From an uncultured Geobacter sp. (lineage in GTDB: Bacteria > Desulfobacterota > Desulfuromonadia > Geobacterales > CAIOGM01), in contig CAIOGM010000174.1 of NCBI GenBank assembly GCA_903857795.1, forward strand, positions 1 through 35,715: a stretch of 35,715 nt of DNA. The letters are read 5' to 3'. The notes under the pieces were generated by a model. The model did not search any database and was not told where the DNA came from. It saw nothing but the letters and a program-made list of their open reading frames with translations. The position numbers and the translations under genes are program-made. Shown one piece after another: positions 9,163 through 17,328 of this stretch (position 1 is the stretch's first letter; each line of letters starts with the position of its first letter).

Positions 9163-9190
9163 GTAGGGGCAATCTTGCGATTGCCCCTAC
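9163..9190. repeat. GTAGGGG palindrome in the yqeY-cvpA gap
   Basis: A perfect inverted repeat: 12-bp arms GTAGGGGCAATC (9163-9174) and GATTGCCCCTAC (9179-9190) around a TTGC loop (9175-9178). It has no T-tract, so it is unlikely to be an intrinsic terminator, and its position inside an operon argues for RNA stabilisation or processing or for a miniature repeat element. Related elements occur near 29571 and 33755. Confidence 0.95.
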
Positions 9191-9234
9191 GGTGGAGTTT
9201 CTGTCGTCAGGAAAATGCAGCGATGAAAGGGGGG

Positions 9235-9678
9235 TCAGGAAAGCTTTTCCTTGACGATACCGCTGACAACGGCGCCATCGGCGCGCCCGGCAACCAGCGG
9301 TTTGACCGCCTTCATCACCACCCCCAGCTCTTTCAACCCGGTAGCGCCGGTCTGGGAAACCACTTCGGAGACGATCCTGATGATCTCTTCAATGGTCAAC
9401 TGGGAAGGGAGAAAACTGAGTAGCAGAGCCAGCTCTTTTTCTTCCTTGGCCACAAGCTCGGCCCGTCCCGCCTCGCCAAACATCCGGATCGACTCACGAC
9501 GCTGCTTTGCCAGAGTCGTGATGACTTCGGCAATGCCGGTATCGTCCAGAATCGTCTTCTGGTCGATTTCCCGGTTCTTGACCAGAGAACGGATCATCCG
9601 GATAACGGAAAGAGCGATCTCGTCTTTGGCCCTCATGGCTTGCTTTAGTTCAGCATCGAGTCGTTCCCGGAGCGTCAT
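9235..9678 (-). CDS. yqeY: GatB/YqeY domain protein
   Basis: A 147-residue cytosolic protein of the GatB/YqeY family, related to the C-terminal tRNA-binding domain of the GatB subunit of aspartyl/glutamyl-tRNA amidotransferase. Typical features are the N-terminal LRERLDAELKQAMRAKDEIA, the central REIDQKTILDD region and the C-terminal QTGATGLKELGVVMKAV segment. The ATG at 9678 is chosen because it gives the common M-T/S-L-x-E-R-L start; a GTG one codon upstream (9681) is the alternative. It starts about 10 bp after rpsU and shares its operon. The precise role of free-standing YqeY proteins is unknown. Confidence 0.9.
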   Translation of the reverse strand: MTLRERLDAELKQAMRAKDEIALSVIRMIRSLVKNREIDQKTILDDTGIAEVITTLAKQRRESIRMFGEAGRAELVAKEEKELALLLSFLPSQLTIEEIIRIVSEVVSQTGATGLKELGVVMKAVKPLVAGRADGAVVSGIVKEKLS

Positions 9679-9688
9679 CACTCTCTCA

Positions 9689-9886
9689 TTAATCTACTAT
9701 CTTTCGCTGTTTTTTCAGAGCGCGCTTACGGGCGGCAATCGCCTTCTTCTTCCTCTTGATGCTTGGCTTCTCGTAATGCTCTCTTTTGCGTACATCAGAG
9801 AGAATCCCGGCCTTCTCGCACTGTTTTTTGAACTTCTTCAGGGCGAACTCAAAAGGCTCGACTTCTTTTACCCTTACTCCCGGCAT
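9689..9886 (-). CDS. rpsU: 30S ribosomal protein S21
   Basis: A 65-residue basic protein matching bacterial S21: [20 protein letters not shown] at the start, then [20 protein letters not shown], then a lysine/arginine-rich tail. S21 binds the small subunit near the 3' end of 16S rRNA and helps initiation. It is the first gene of the operon rpsU-yqeY-cvpA-dnaG-rpoD. The ATG has a strong GGAGGGG site about 7 nt upstream, in contrast with cvpA and dnaG downstream, which fits the need for far more S21 than primase. Confidence 0.97.
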   Translation of the reverse strand: MPGVRVKEVEPFEFALKKFKKQCEKAGILSDVRKREHYEKPSIKRKKKAIAARKRALKKQRKIVD

Positions 9887-9964
9887 ACATAATCCCCTCC
9901 CTCCTCGACGTGAATTTTACAGACGTATCAGGGTTGCCAGCAGTACTTCTTCAGGGAATGCGGC

Positions 9965-9993
9965 ATAATACGGATCGGACAGAGAGATGTCAA
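9965..9993 (-). promoter_or_regulatory. Sigma70 promoter of the rpsU-rpoD operon
   Basis: On the minus strand a perfect -35 TTGACA (9988-9993) and a -10 TATTAT (9965-9970) are separated by exactly 17 bp. The predicted start near 9958 gives a leader of about 70 nt to the rpsU ATG. The match is good enough to expect a strong constitutive promoter. Confidence 0.8.
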
Positions 9994-10111
9994 GGATAAA
10001 ATGCCCCCGGGTATACCCTCGGCGACGTTGGCGCCGGGGACATTCAGACTTCCTTGATCCAGACGGCATTCCGGTCGGTTGCATGCGCCTCACCCTCCCC
10101 GTCTTTCACCG

Positions 10112-10140
10112 TTGACAATTCTCCCCGGTAATGCTACGAA
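10112..10140 (+). promoter_or_regulatory. Candidate sigma70 promoter of hemL
   Basis: Perfect TTGACA (10112-10117), 17-bp spacer, then TACGAA (10135-10140), which matches the -10 consensus at only three positions but is preceded by TG one base upstream (extended -10). The predicted start is about 45 bp before the hemL ATG. Confidence 0.5.
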
Positions 10141-10192
10141 ATTCGACTCCACATATCTTCCCCGACTTAATCCATACGAGCGAGGTATCTCC

Positions 10193-11476
10193 ATGAACAC
10201 GACCAACTCTGCCGCACTCTTCGCCCGCGCCAAGGAGCTGATCCCCGGCGGGGTCAACAGCCCGGTCCGCGCCTTCCGCTCCGTAGGGGCCGACCCGCTG
10301 TTCATCAAGAGCGCCGCCGGCTGCCGGATCACCGACGCCGACGGCAACGACTTCATCGACTACGTCGGCTCCTGGGGCCCCATGATCCTTGGCCACTGCC
10401 ATCCTCTCGTGGTCAAGGCGGTGCAGGACGCCGCTGCCAGCGGCAGCAGTTTCGGCGCCCCCACCGAACTGGAGATCACCCTTGCGGAGATGGTCATCGC
10501 CGCAGTCCCCTCCATCGAGATGGTCCGCATGGTCTCCTCCGGCACCGAGGCGACCATGAGCGCCATCCGGCTGGCTCGCGGCTACACCGGCCGGGACAAG
10601 ATCCTCAAGTTCTCCGGCTGTTACCACGGTCACGCCGACTCCCTGCTGGTGAAGGCCGGCTCCGGCGCCGCCACCTTCGGGGTTCCCGACTCCCCCGGCG
10701 TGCCTGTGGATTTCGCCAAGCATACCCTCACCGCCCGTTTCAACGACCTGGAGTCGGTCCGGACACTCTTCGTCGAGAACCGGGGCGATATCGCCTGCAT
10801 CATCGTGGAGCCGGTGGCCGGCAACATGGGGACCGTTCCGCCCCAGGAAGGGTTTCTCGAAGGGCTCCGGAGCATCTGTAGCGAGGAAGGGACGCTCCTC
10901 ATCTTCGACGAAGTCATGTCCGGCTTCCGGGTGGCCTACGGCGGCGCCCAGGAGCTGTACGGAATCACCCCCGACATGACCACCCTGGGAAAGATCATCG
11001 GCGGCGGTCTCCCGGTGGGCGCCTTCGGCGGCAGGAGGGAGATCATGGCCCAGCTCTCCCCTTCGGGCGGGGTCTACCAGGCCGGCACCCTCTCCGGCAA
11101 CCCCCTGGCCATGTCCGCCGGGATCGCAACCCTGAAGCTCCTGAAGCAACCAGGATTCTATGCCGACCTGGCAGAGAAGAGCGCCTACCTGGCCGACGGC
11201 ATCGCTCTGGCTGCAAAGGAGGCCGGCTACCCCCTTTTCTCCACCCGGGTAGGGAGCATGTTCTGCGCCTTCTTCACCGGAGGCGAAGTGCGTGACTGGG
11301 ATACCGCCGCCACCTGCGACACCAAGGCATTCGCCAAATACTTCTTGACCATGCTGAACGAGGGGATCTACCTGGCCCCCTCCCAGTTCGAGACCGCCTT
11401 CGTCTCCATCGCCCACGAAGAGGCGGAGCTGGACCGGACCATCGCCGCAGCCCGGAAGGCGTTCAAGGCGCTGTAA
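10193..11476 (+). CDS. hemL: Glutamate-1-semialdehyde 2,1-aminomutase
   Basis: This PLP enzyme converts glutamate-1-semialdehyde to 5-aminolevulinate in the C5 route to heme. It has 427 residues, the normal length. Visible features are [12 protein letters not shown] near the N-terminus (17-28), [15 protein letters not shown] (115-129), GCYHGHAD (142-149), [10 protein letters not shown] (237-246) and the PLP lysine in [10 protein letters not shown] (K267). The frame is open 38 codons further upstream, but the ATG at 10193 has GAGG 7 nt upstream and gives the family N-terminus. The stop overlaps the following cupin gene by one base (TAATG), implying coupled translation. A heme-rich metabolism fits a Geobacter-like host. 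Confidence 0.97.
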   Translation: MNTTNSAALFARAKELIPGGVNSPVRAFRSVGADPLFIKSAAGCRITDADGNDFIDYVGSWGPMILGHCHPLVVKAVQDAAASGSSFGAPTELEITLAEMVIAAVPSIEMVRMVSSGTEATMSAIRLARGYTGRDKILKFSGCYHGHADSLLVKAGSGAATFGVPDSPGVPVDFAKHTLTARFNDLESVRTLFVENRGDIACIIVEPVAGNMGTVPPQEGFLEGLRSICSEEGTLLIFDEVMSGFRVAYGGAQELYGITPDMTTLGKIIGGGLPVGAFGGRREIMAQLSPSGGVYQAGTLSGNPLAMSAGIATLKLLKQPGFYADLAEKSAYLADGIALAAKEAGYPLFSTRVGSMFCAFFTGGEVRDWDTAATCDTKAFAKYFLTMLNEGIYLAPSQFETAFVSIAHEEAELDRTIAAARKAFKAL

Positions 11477-11817
11477 TGAACGGGAATATCTTCACCAACC
11501 TCCCCGACGCCACGTCAGGTGAACTGTTCCAGCCCCTCCTTGAGCGGGGCGGGGTCAGGATCGAACGGATCGTCTCTCACGGACAGGCTACTCCGGAAGG
11601 AGAGTGGTACGATCAGGGATGGGATGAGTGGGTGCTGGTACTCTCGGGATCGGCAGGACTCCTCATTGAGGGTGAGACGCAGCCGCGGGAACTGAGGGAA
11701 GGCGATTACCTGCAGCTTCCCGCCCACTGCCGGCACCGGGTTGTCTGGACTGCTCCCGACTCCCCCACACTCTGGCTGACGGTGCAGTGGAAAGAACCCA
11801 CGGGACCTCTCCCGTAA
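11476..11817 (+). CDS. Cupin domain protein
   Basis: A 113-residue single-domain cupin. The core runs from about residue 37 to 105: WDEWVLVLSGSAGLLIEGE with the glycine-rich turn, then REGDYLQLPAHCRHRV, matching the two cupin motifs. The histidines of motif 2 are present (AHCRHRV), but motif 1 has no HxH pair, so metal binding may be incomplete. Its ATG overlaps the hemL stop by one base, so it is translated with hemL and may act in or near tetrapyrrole metabolism, but that is inference from position only. Catalytic activity cannot be assigned. Confidence 0.8.
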   Translation: MNGNIFTNLPDATSGELFQPLLERGGVRIERIVSHGQATPEGEWYDQGWDEWVLVLSGSAGLLIEGETQPRELREGDYLQLPAHCRHRVVWTAPDSPTLWLTVQWKEPTGPLP

Positions 11818-11824
11818 AACCGAA

Positions 11825-11860
11825 AACAGGCGCCGCCCGGTAACCCCGGCGGCGCCTGTT
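11825..11860. terminator. Bidirectional hairpin between cupin gene and aldo/keto reductase
   Basis: Perfect 13-bp arms AACAGGCGCCGCC (11825-11837) and GGCGGCGCCTGTT (11848-11860) enclose a 10-base loop. It sits just after the cupin stop and before the end of the convergent reductase gene. On the minus strand the stem is followed by TTTTCGG and a second TTTT, so it works best as terminator of the reductase; on + the T-tract is poor. Confidence 0.75.
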
Positions 11861-11896
11861 GAACTCCTCCTCCGACTCTCCTCAGCCCCTCTCCGC

Positions 11897-12886
<990 letters not shown>

Positions 12887-13043
12887 GGTTTTCTCCTTTC
12901 ATGGCTCTGCGACACCCAGCTCGGAAACAGAGACCTCTGCACCCATTGCGCGTTTCAGTATACACTATCAGGCCGGCCGTATCACCCCCAAAAGAGAATT
13001 GAGACGGTCGCATAACCGGTTGGCATAAGGAGCGGGGTAGCCG

Positions 13044-14198
13044 CTAGGCGACCCGACTGCGATCGGCCGCGTGCAGCACCTCCTTCACCGCCTGATAGGC
13101 CGCCGTAGCCAGGGCCGGGTCGAACCTGCTTCCCATGCTGGCGGAGAGTTCGGAATTCACCTCATATGCGGCGTTTCCCCCGGTGTTCCTGACATAGGCG
13201 GCGTCGATGAAACCGGCCATGTGGATGATTCTCGATCCCATCGGGATCTTCTCTCCAGTCAAGCCGTCGGGTACACCGCTGCCGTCATATTCCTCACGAT
13301 AGTGGCGAATGATTAACCCTATTCCTCTGAGCCGCTCGCTGGCGGCCAGAAACTTCTCACCCCTGGCGGAGTTATTCTGCAACTCTTCGGTCTCAATCAG
13401 GAGGGTACATGCGCTCAGGAGATGGTCAGAAACAGATGAAAGACCGCTATCAAGAAGAAATACCGCCATCCTGATCTCTTCGCATTTGGATGCAGGGAGC
13501 TGGAGGGTCGCCATCATGGATTTCACCAGGTCAGCCACGATTCGACTGCCGGCGCCCAACTGCCGGTTGCTCCGGTCCAGCAGATCCACAAACATCAGGA
13601 TGAGAGCGTCACTGGCTTGCTGGATGCTCCGTTTCTGCTGATTCGCCTCCTCCAGCTTGTTCCGGATCAAGGCCGTCTGCTGAATAACCCGTTTTTTGAG
13701 GTTGATGTTCCACTCATCCAGGAGCACGTTCTGTGCCCTGACCGTTTCATGAAGGCTTTGATTCTCCTTGATCAAGCGGGACTGGTGAAAACTTTCCCGC
13801 ACGACCTGGAGCAGTTCACTATCGTTCCACGGCTTTTTCAGAAACTTCTGCGCCCCCCCCTCATTGATGGCGTCAACGGCGTCGGCCATATCCGACTGAC
13901 CCGTAAGGATCATCCGGGGAATCTCGGGCGCCATTTTTTTCGCCCGTTGCAAGAAGACCGAGCCGGTCATCTCCGGCATCCGCTGGTCGCTTAAGATCAG
14001 TCCGATATTTTCCGTACGCGCCATGATCTCCAGAGCTTCCCGCCCCGAGGCGGCCGTCAGCACCTTGAACGACTCATGGCGAAAAACGCGGGTCAGCGCC
14101 TTGAGGATCTCCGCTTCGTCATCCACGCAGAGGAGGTAAAGCGGCGCTTCCAGCGGGGGTAGTGTGACGTCGGCTAGGGGAAGCTCTTCGTTCGTCAT
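13044..14198 (-). CDS. Response regulator with degenerate HD-GYP-like output
   Basis: A 384-residue protein. The receiver (about 20-137) has the acid pair in CVDDE, phosphoacceptor D71 in LSDQRMPEMTG and lysine K122 in KKPW. A coiled linker (140-195) leads to an RpfG-like C-terminal domain, recognised by REEYDGSGVPDGLTGEKIP (301-319) and GSRFDP. The metal-binding residues of active c-di-GMP phosphodiesterases are lost: the LHDIGK position reads LLDSGL (249-250 is LD instead of HD), GYP reads GVP, and the other histidines are replaced. It is therefore probably a non-catalytic sensor or docking output. The gene overlaps the upstream kinase by ATGA. Its receiver is almost a copy of that of the receiver/kinase hybrid at 19622-20881. 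Confidence 0.85.
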   Translation of the reverse strand: MTNEELPLADVTLPPLEAPLYLLCVDDEAEILKALTRVFRHESFKVLTAASGREALEIMARTENIGLILSDQRMPEMTGSVFLQRAKKMAPEIPRMILTGQSDMADAVDAINEGGAQKFLKKPWNDSELLQVVRESFHQSRLIKENQSLHETVRAQNVLLDEWNINLKKRVIQQTALIRNKLEEANQQKRSIQQASDALILMFVDLLDRSNRQLGAGSRIVADLVKSMMATLQLPASKCEEIRMAVFLLDSGLSSVSDHLLSACTLLIETEELQNNSARGEKFLAASERLRGIGLIIRHYREEYDGSGVPDGLTGEKIPMGSRIIHMAGFIDAAYVRNTGGNAAYEVNSELSASMGSRFDPALATAAYQAVKEVLHAADRSRVA

Positions 14199-14358
14199 GG
14201 CATCTCCACGGTTCGGGGGAGCTTCACCGTGAAGGTCGTCCCGACCCCCATGACGCTCTCCACCAGCAGCTCTCCGCTATGTTTATTTACGATTTCGGCG
14301 GAGATACTGAGCCCCAGACCGGTCCCCTTCCCCACTTCCTTGGTAGTGAAGAACGGGT
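13793..14358. repeat. Duplicated kinase/receiver junction, copy A
   Basis: This segment spans the kinase 3' end and the receiver 5' end and is highly similar to 20476-21041. Sampled points align at a constant offset of 6683 bp, so I see no length change across the block. Both copies keep the ATGA overlap between the two genes. Confidence 0.85.
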
Positions 14359-17218
14359 CGAAGATCCGCCCTTTGACCTCCTCGGGAATCCCCATCCCGG
14401 TGTCGCTCACCGAGACGTACACGAAGAGTTCGTCATGCCAACTCCTTAGCACGATCTCTCCCTGCCCCGCTATGGCCTGCCCGGCGTTGCGCAGCAGGTT
14501 CAAAAAAACCTGTCCCAATTGGCCTTGGTTGCAGAGAACTTGGGGGAGCGGCTCGTACTCCTTCCTGATGGTGGCCACGGATTGCAATTCGTCGCAGCAG
14601 ATGCTCAGGGCGCTCTCCAGGCAGCGGTCCAGCATTATCGCCTCTTTATCCGGCAGATTCGGCCGTTTATGTCGTGTATAGCTCTTCAGATCCTGGACGA
14701 TCTTCGTGATCCGCCTCGCGCCCCCCAGCGTCGCGCTGATCAGGTTGACGCCGTCTTCCAGAATGGAGTCGATCTCCAGCTCCTCCCTCCGGGCTGCGAC
14801 GGCAGCCCGGTCGGCAGCCGGGGAGCCGCTGTTATCCAGATCCTGACGGAACCGGTCGAACCGGGCAATCTGGTCGAAATATTCGGTCAGGACCCGCAGG
14901 TTGCTGGAGATGAAGCTCAGCGGACTGTTCATCTCATGGGCAACGCCAGCCGCCAGGCGTGTGATGGATTCTATTTTTGCCTGGTCCTTGAGGTGCAGTT
15001 CCTCCTGGATCTTCTTACGCTGGGTGATGTCGCGGATTATCGCCCACATCGTCTCCGGCCGGCCGTTCTGGTCCCGCAGCAGAAAACCGCGCAGTTCCAC
15101 GGGGACGACGGCGCCGCTCTTGGTGATGTATTCCTTCTCGTACACATCACTGTATCCTCTCCCCAGGATCTGTTCCTCAAACAGCCGGGCCTCCATGGCG
15201 CGCCATGAGGGGGGCGTGAGCTCGGCATAGGTCAGATTTGCCAGCTCCTCGGCACTGTAACCCAGCATCTCCCTGAACAGTTCGTTGCTCTCCACAATCT
15301 TTCCCTGCAGGTCCGTTTTGGCGAAGGCGTCCATGAGGCTTTCATGCAGTTGCCGGTACTTGGCCTCACTGAGCAGCAGTTTCTGCTCGCGTTCCCTGAT
15401 CTCCGTGACGTCATGGGCCACATGGACACTCCCCATGAGCTTTCCCGCCTCGTCGTAGATCGGTGAGGCGGTGATCTGGTACCACCCCCCCATTCGCTCT
15501 TCATAGTTTGCGGAGCGGTGCCCCTGCCCATCGGCCATGAGTCGACGGTGGGGACAGTCGCCATCGGGAGCGTCGTCGCAATTGAACGCCTTGTAACAGA
15601 CACCCCCCGGAATATCTTCTCCGTTCGCCTTCATGACGGCGATCATGGCGGCGTTGGCCCGGGTGATCCGGTAGTCGTTATCGATGATGGCGATGAGGTC
15701 CGGCATGGTGTCGAAGGTGTTGCACCATTCCAGGTTTGACATGATCAGTTTTTTTTCGGCGGCGACCCGCTGGGTGATGTCGTTGAACGTCACCACGGCG
15801 CCGGTAATCCGCCCTTCCGTCAGCTGGGGCGCGGACCAGTACTCCACCGGAAAACTGCTCCCGTCGCTCCTCCAGACCAGCTCGTTGTCGTCATGATAGG
15901 CCCGGTTCACGGTGATAGTCTTGAAAATCGGGCAGCTCTCCACGGGATAGGGGGAACCATCCGGGTGTGAGTGGTGAATAAGCTCATGCATGTTTTTACC
16001 CAGCAGCTCTTCCTTACGATCGTATCCGAGAATGAGGAGTGCGGCGGGGTTACAGAAGGTGCAGCAGCCGTTGAGGTCTATGCCGTACACGGCTTCACCG
16101 ATGGTGCTCAGGATCAGGCCGATCTTTTCTTCGCTGTTGCGCAGCTCCCGGGTCATGGTTCGGGCCAGGGCCTCCGCCCGACTGCGGGTGTTCCGCATGG
16201 AACGGACCAGGCCGAAGAGGAGGAGGGAGACGGCGCCGCCGCCGACCAGGGTGATCCAGGCAACGAGATAGGTCGCGGAGAAGAACCCGCCCCTGGTTTG
16301 GGTAAAGTTCAGCGTCCAGAGCCGACCGTTGGTGTTAATCTGTCGAGTGGCATGAAAAAGATGCCCACCCTTATTTTCCGTCCCCCAGTGGCTTTCAAAA
16401 AGCAAAGTTTGAGGCGAATGTTCTCCGCCGTCGAAGAGCTGAAAATGTGTATGCCGTTTTTCCTGTTGGTACCGGCCCAGTACCCCCTGTATCAGCTCGC
16501 CCATCCGATACGGGGAGAAGACCCAGCCCAGGAGCGCGGCGCGACGCTGCGCCACCGTTTCATGGGGCAATCCCTTGCGGTAGACCGGCAGGAACATCAG
16601 GACGCCGGACTGAACGTCGACGCCGACGTCCTGCACCAGGGCGATTTTGCCGGAGAGCGTGGCGCTATTGGTATCACGCGCCTGTTCCATGGCCCTCCGG
16701 CGGACCGGTTCGGAAAGCATATCGTAACCGAATGCCCGCAGGTTCCGACCGGAAAACGGTTCCAGATAGACGATGGAGGTGTAAAGGGGACGATAGCCCG
16801 CCGGTTTGACCGAATACTCCGGGAACCCTTCACCGCGCAGCTCCCGGAGATGCCGGGGAAGCTCCGGGGAGGGGATCAAGAGCGAGAATCCGATCCCCTG
16901 AATGCCGGGAAGTTGCTGCTCGAGCTCCCCCATGCCGTTGTTGAACAGGCGCCACTGTTCCCGTGTGACCTTTTCCGATGCGTCAAAAAGCGCGACCCCA
17001 TTTCGCAGGAGGCGGGCATAGTCATCCAGCCTCTCCACTATTTTGGTATTAATTGCGTCGCACCGGGCGGACAACTCAATGGCATTGATCCGCTCCACAC
17101 CGGATCTTACCTGCAAGGTCGCTGCGGCGGTAATGAGCAGCCCCATCATCAGGACGAGCCACGGGAGTCGGTCCCGAAGGGGAGTGGGGACGCCGTTGTG
17201 GGGAGTTTTGGTGGTCAA
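14195..17218 (-). CDS. CHASE-PAS-PAS-PAS sensor histidine kinase
   Basis: This membrane sensor kinase has 1007 residues from the TTG at 17218. That start is chosen because AGGAG lies 5 nt upstream and the paralogue at 17329-19599 has the same AGGAGCCATC-TTG context; the frame stays open 38 codons upstream but only through a repeat region. Order: TM1 (20-37), periplasmic CHASE domain (about 40-300, with FGYDMLSEPVRRRAME), TM2 (315-338), PAS domains at about 360-485, 495-610 and 615-735, HisKA with H761 in GVAHEMNSPL, and HATPase with SDTGMGIPEE, FDPFFTTK and GKGTGLGLS. PAS2 has a Cys/His cluster (C541, C547, C555, H557). It overlaps the receiver gene by 4 nt and is probably its cognate kinase. 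Confidence 0.92.
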   Translation of the reverse strand: MTTKTPHNGVPTPLRDRLPWLVLMMGLLITAAATLQVRSGVERINAIELSARCDAINTKIVERLDDYARLLRNGVALFDASEKVTREQWRLFNNGMGELEQQLPGIQGIGFSLLIPSPELPRHLRELRGEGFPEYSVKPAGYRPLYTSIVYLEPFSGRNLRAFGYDMLSEPVRRRAMEQARDTNSATLSGKIALVQDVGVDVQSGVLMFLPVYRKGLPHETVAQRRAALLGWVFSPYRMGELIQGVLGRYQQEKRHTHFQLFDGGEHSPQTLLFESHWGTENKGGHLFHATRQINTNGRLWTLNFTQTRGGFFSATYLVAWITLVGGGAVSLLLFGLVRSMRNTRSRAEALARTMTRELRNSEEKIGLILSTIGEAVYGIDLNGCCTFCNPAALLILGYDRKEELLGKNMHELIHHSHPDGSPYPVESCPIFKTITVNRAYHDDNELVWRSDGSSFPVEYWSAPQLTEGRITGAVVTFNDITQRVAAEKKLIMSNLEWCNTFDTMPDLIAIIDNDYRITRANAAMIAVMKANGEDIPGGVCYKAFNCDDAPDGDCPHRRLMADGQGHRSANYEERMGGWYQITASPIYDEAGKLMGSVHVAHDVTEIREREQKLLLSEAKYRQLHESLMDAFAKTDLQGKIVESNELFREMLGYSAEELANLTYAELTPPSWRAMEARLFEEQILGRGYSDVYEKEYITKSGAVVPVELRGFLLRDQNGRPETMWAIIRDITQRKKIQEELHLKDQAKIESITRLAAGVAHEMNSPLSFISSNLRVLTEYFDQIARFDRFRQDLDNSGSPAADRAAVAARREELEIDSILEDGVNLISATLGGARRITKIVQDLKSYTRHKRPNLPDKEAIMLDRCLESALSICCDELQSVATIRKEYEPLPQVLCNQGQLGQVFLNLLRNAGQAIAGQGEIVLRSWHDELFVYVSVSDTGMGIPEEVKGRIFDPFFTTKEVGKGTGLGLSISAEIVNKHSGELLVESVMGVGTTFTVKLPRTVEMP

Positions 17219-17328
17219 GATGGCTCCTGTTGTACGCGGATGAACGCTGATGAACGCTGATATATTCATTCCCGTTTTTTGTCTTATCCGCGAAAATCCG
17301 CGTTTATCCGCGTCCTGATAACGCATGG
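17219..17328. repeat. Decamer repeat cluster between the two CHASE kinases
   Basis: The 110-bp gap holds two clusters with a 10-bp period: GCGGATGAAC then GCTGATGAAC then GCTGATATAT (about 17237-17266), and ATCCGCGAAA, ATCCGCGTTT, ATCCGCGTCC (about 17286-17315). The second cluster is in inverted sense to the first (GCGGAT against ATCCGC), so the transcript could fold into a loose hairpin. This is the longest gap inside the gene cluster. I see no promoter in it. Confidence 0.8.

Larger units (their letters stand above)
9887..10192. other. Divergent intergenic region between rpsU and hemL
   Basis: This 306-bp gap holds a promoter for each flanking operon (9965-9993 on -, 10112-10140 on +) and the two ribosome sites. 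I saw no gene and no riboswitch-like structure. A loose GC-rich inverted repeat (about 10003-10045) has a long loop and I do not interpret it. Confidence 0.6.

Noticed and set aside
10106-11416. Open frame of 436 codons on - opposite hemL
   Set aside because: Glycine, valine and histidine-rich low-complexity translation produced by the codon bias of hemL; no motif seen.
13014-13043. Terminator after the last gene of the stressosome cluster
   Set aside because: The AGCGG...CCGCT stem near the stop codon is only 5 bp and lacks a T-tract; I cannot support an intrinsic terminator.
15971-17260. Open frame of 429 codons on + opposite a CHASE kinase
   Set aside because: Antisense shadow; a similar frame lies opposite the paralogous kinase, as expected for reverse-strand codon bias of related genes.
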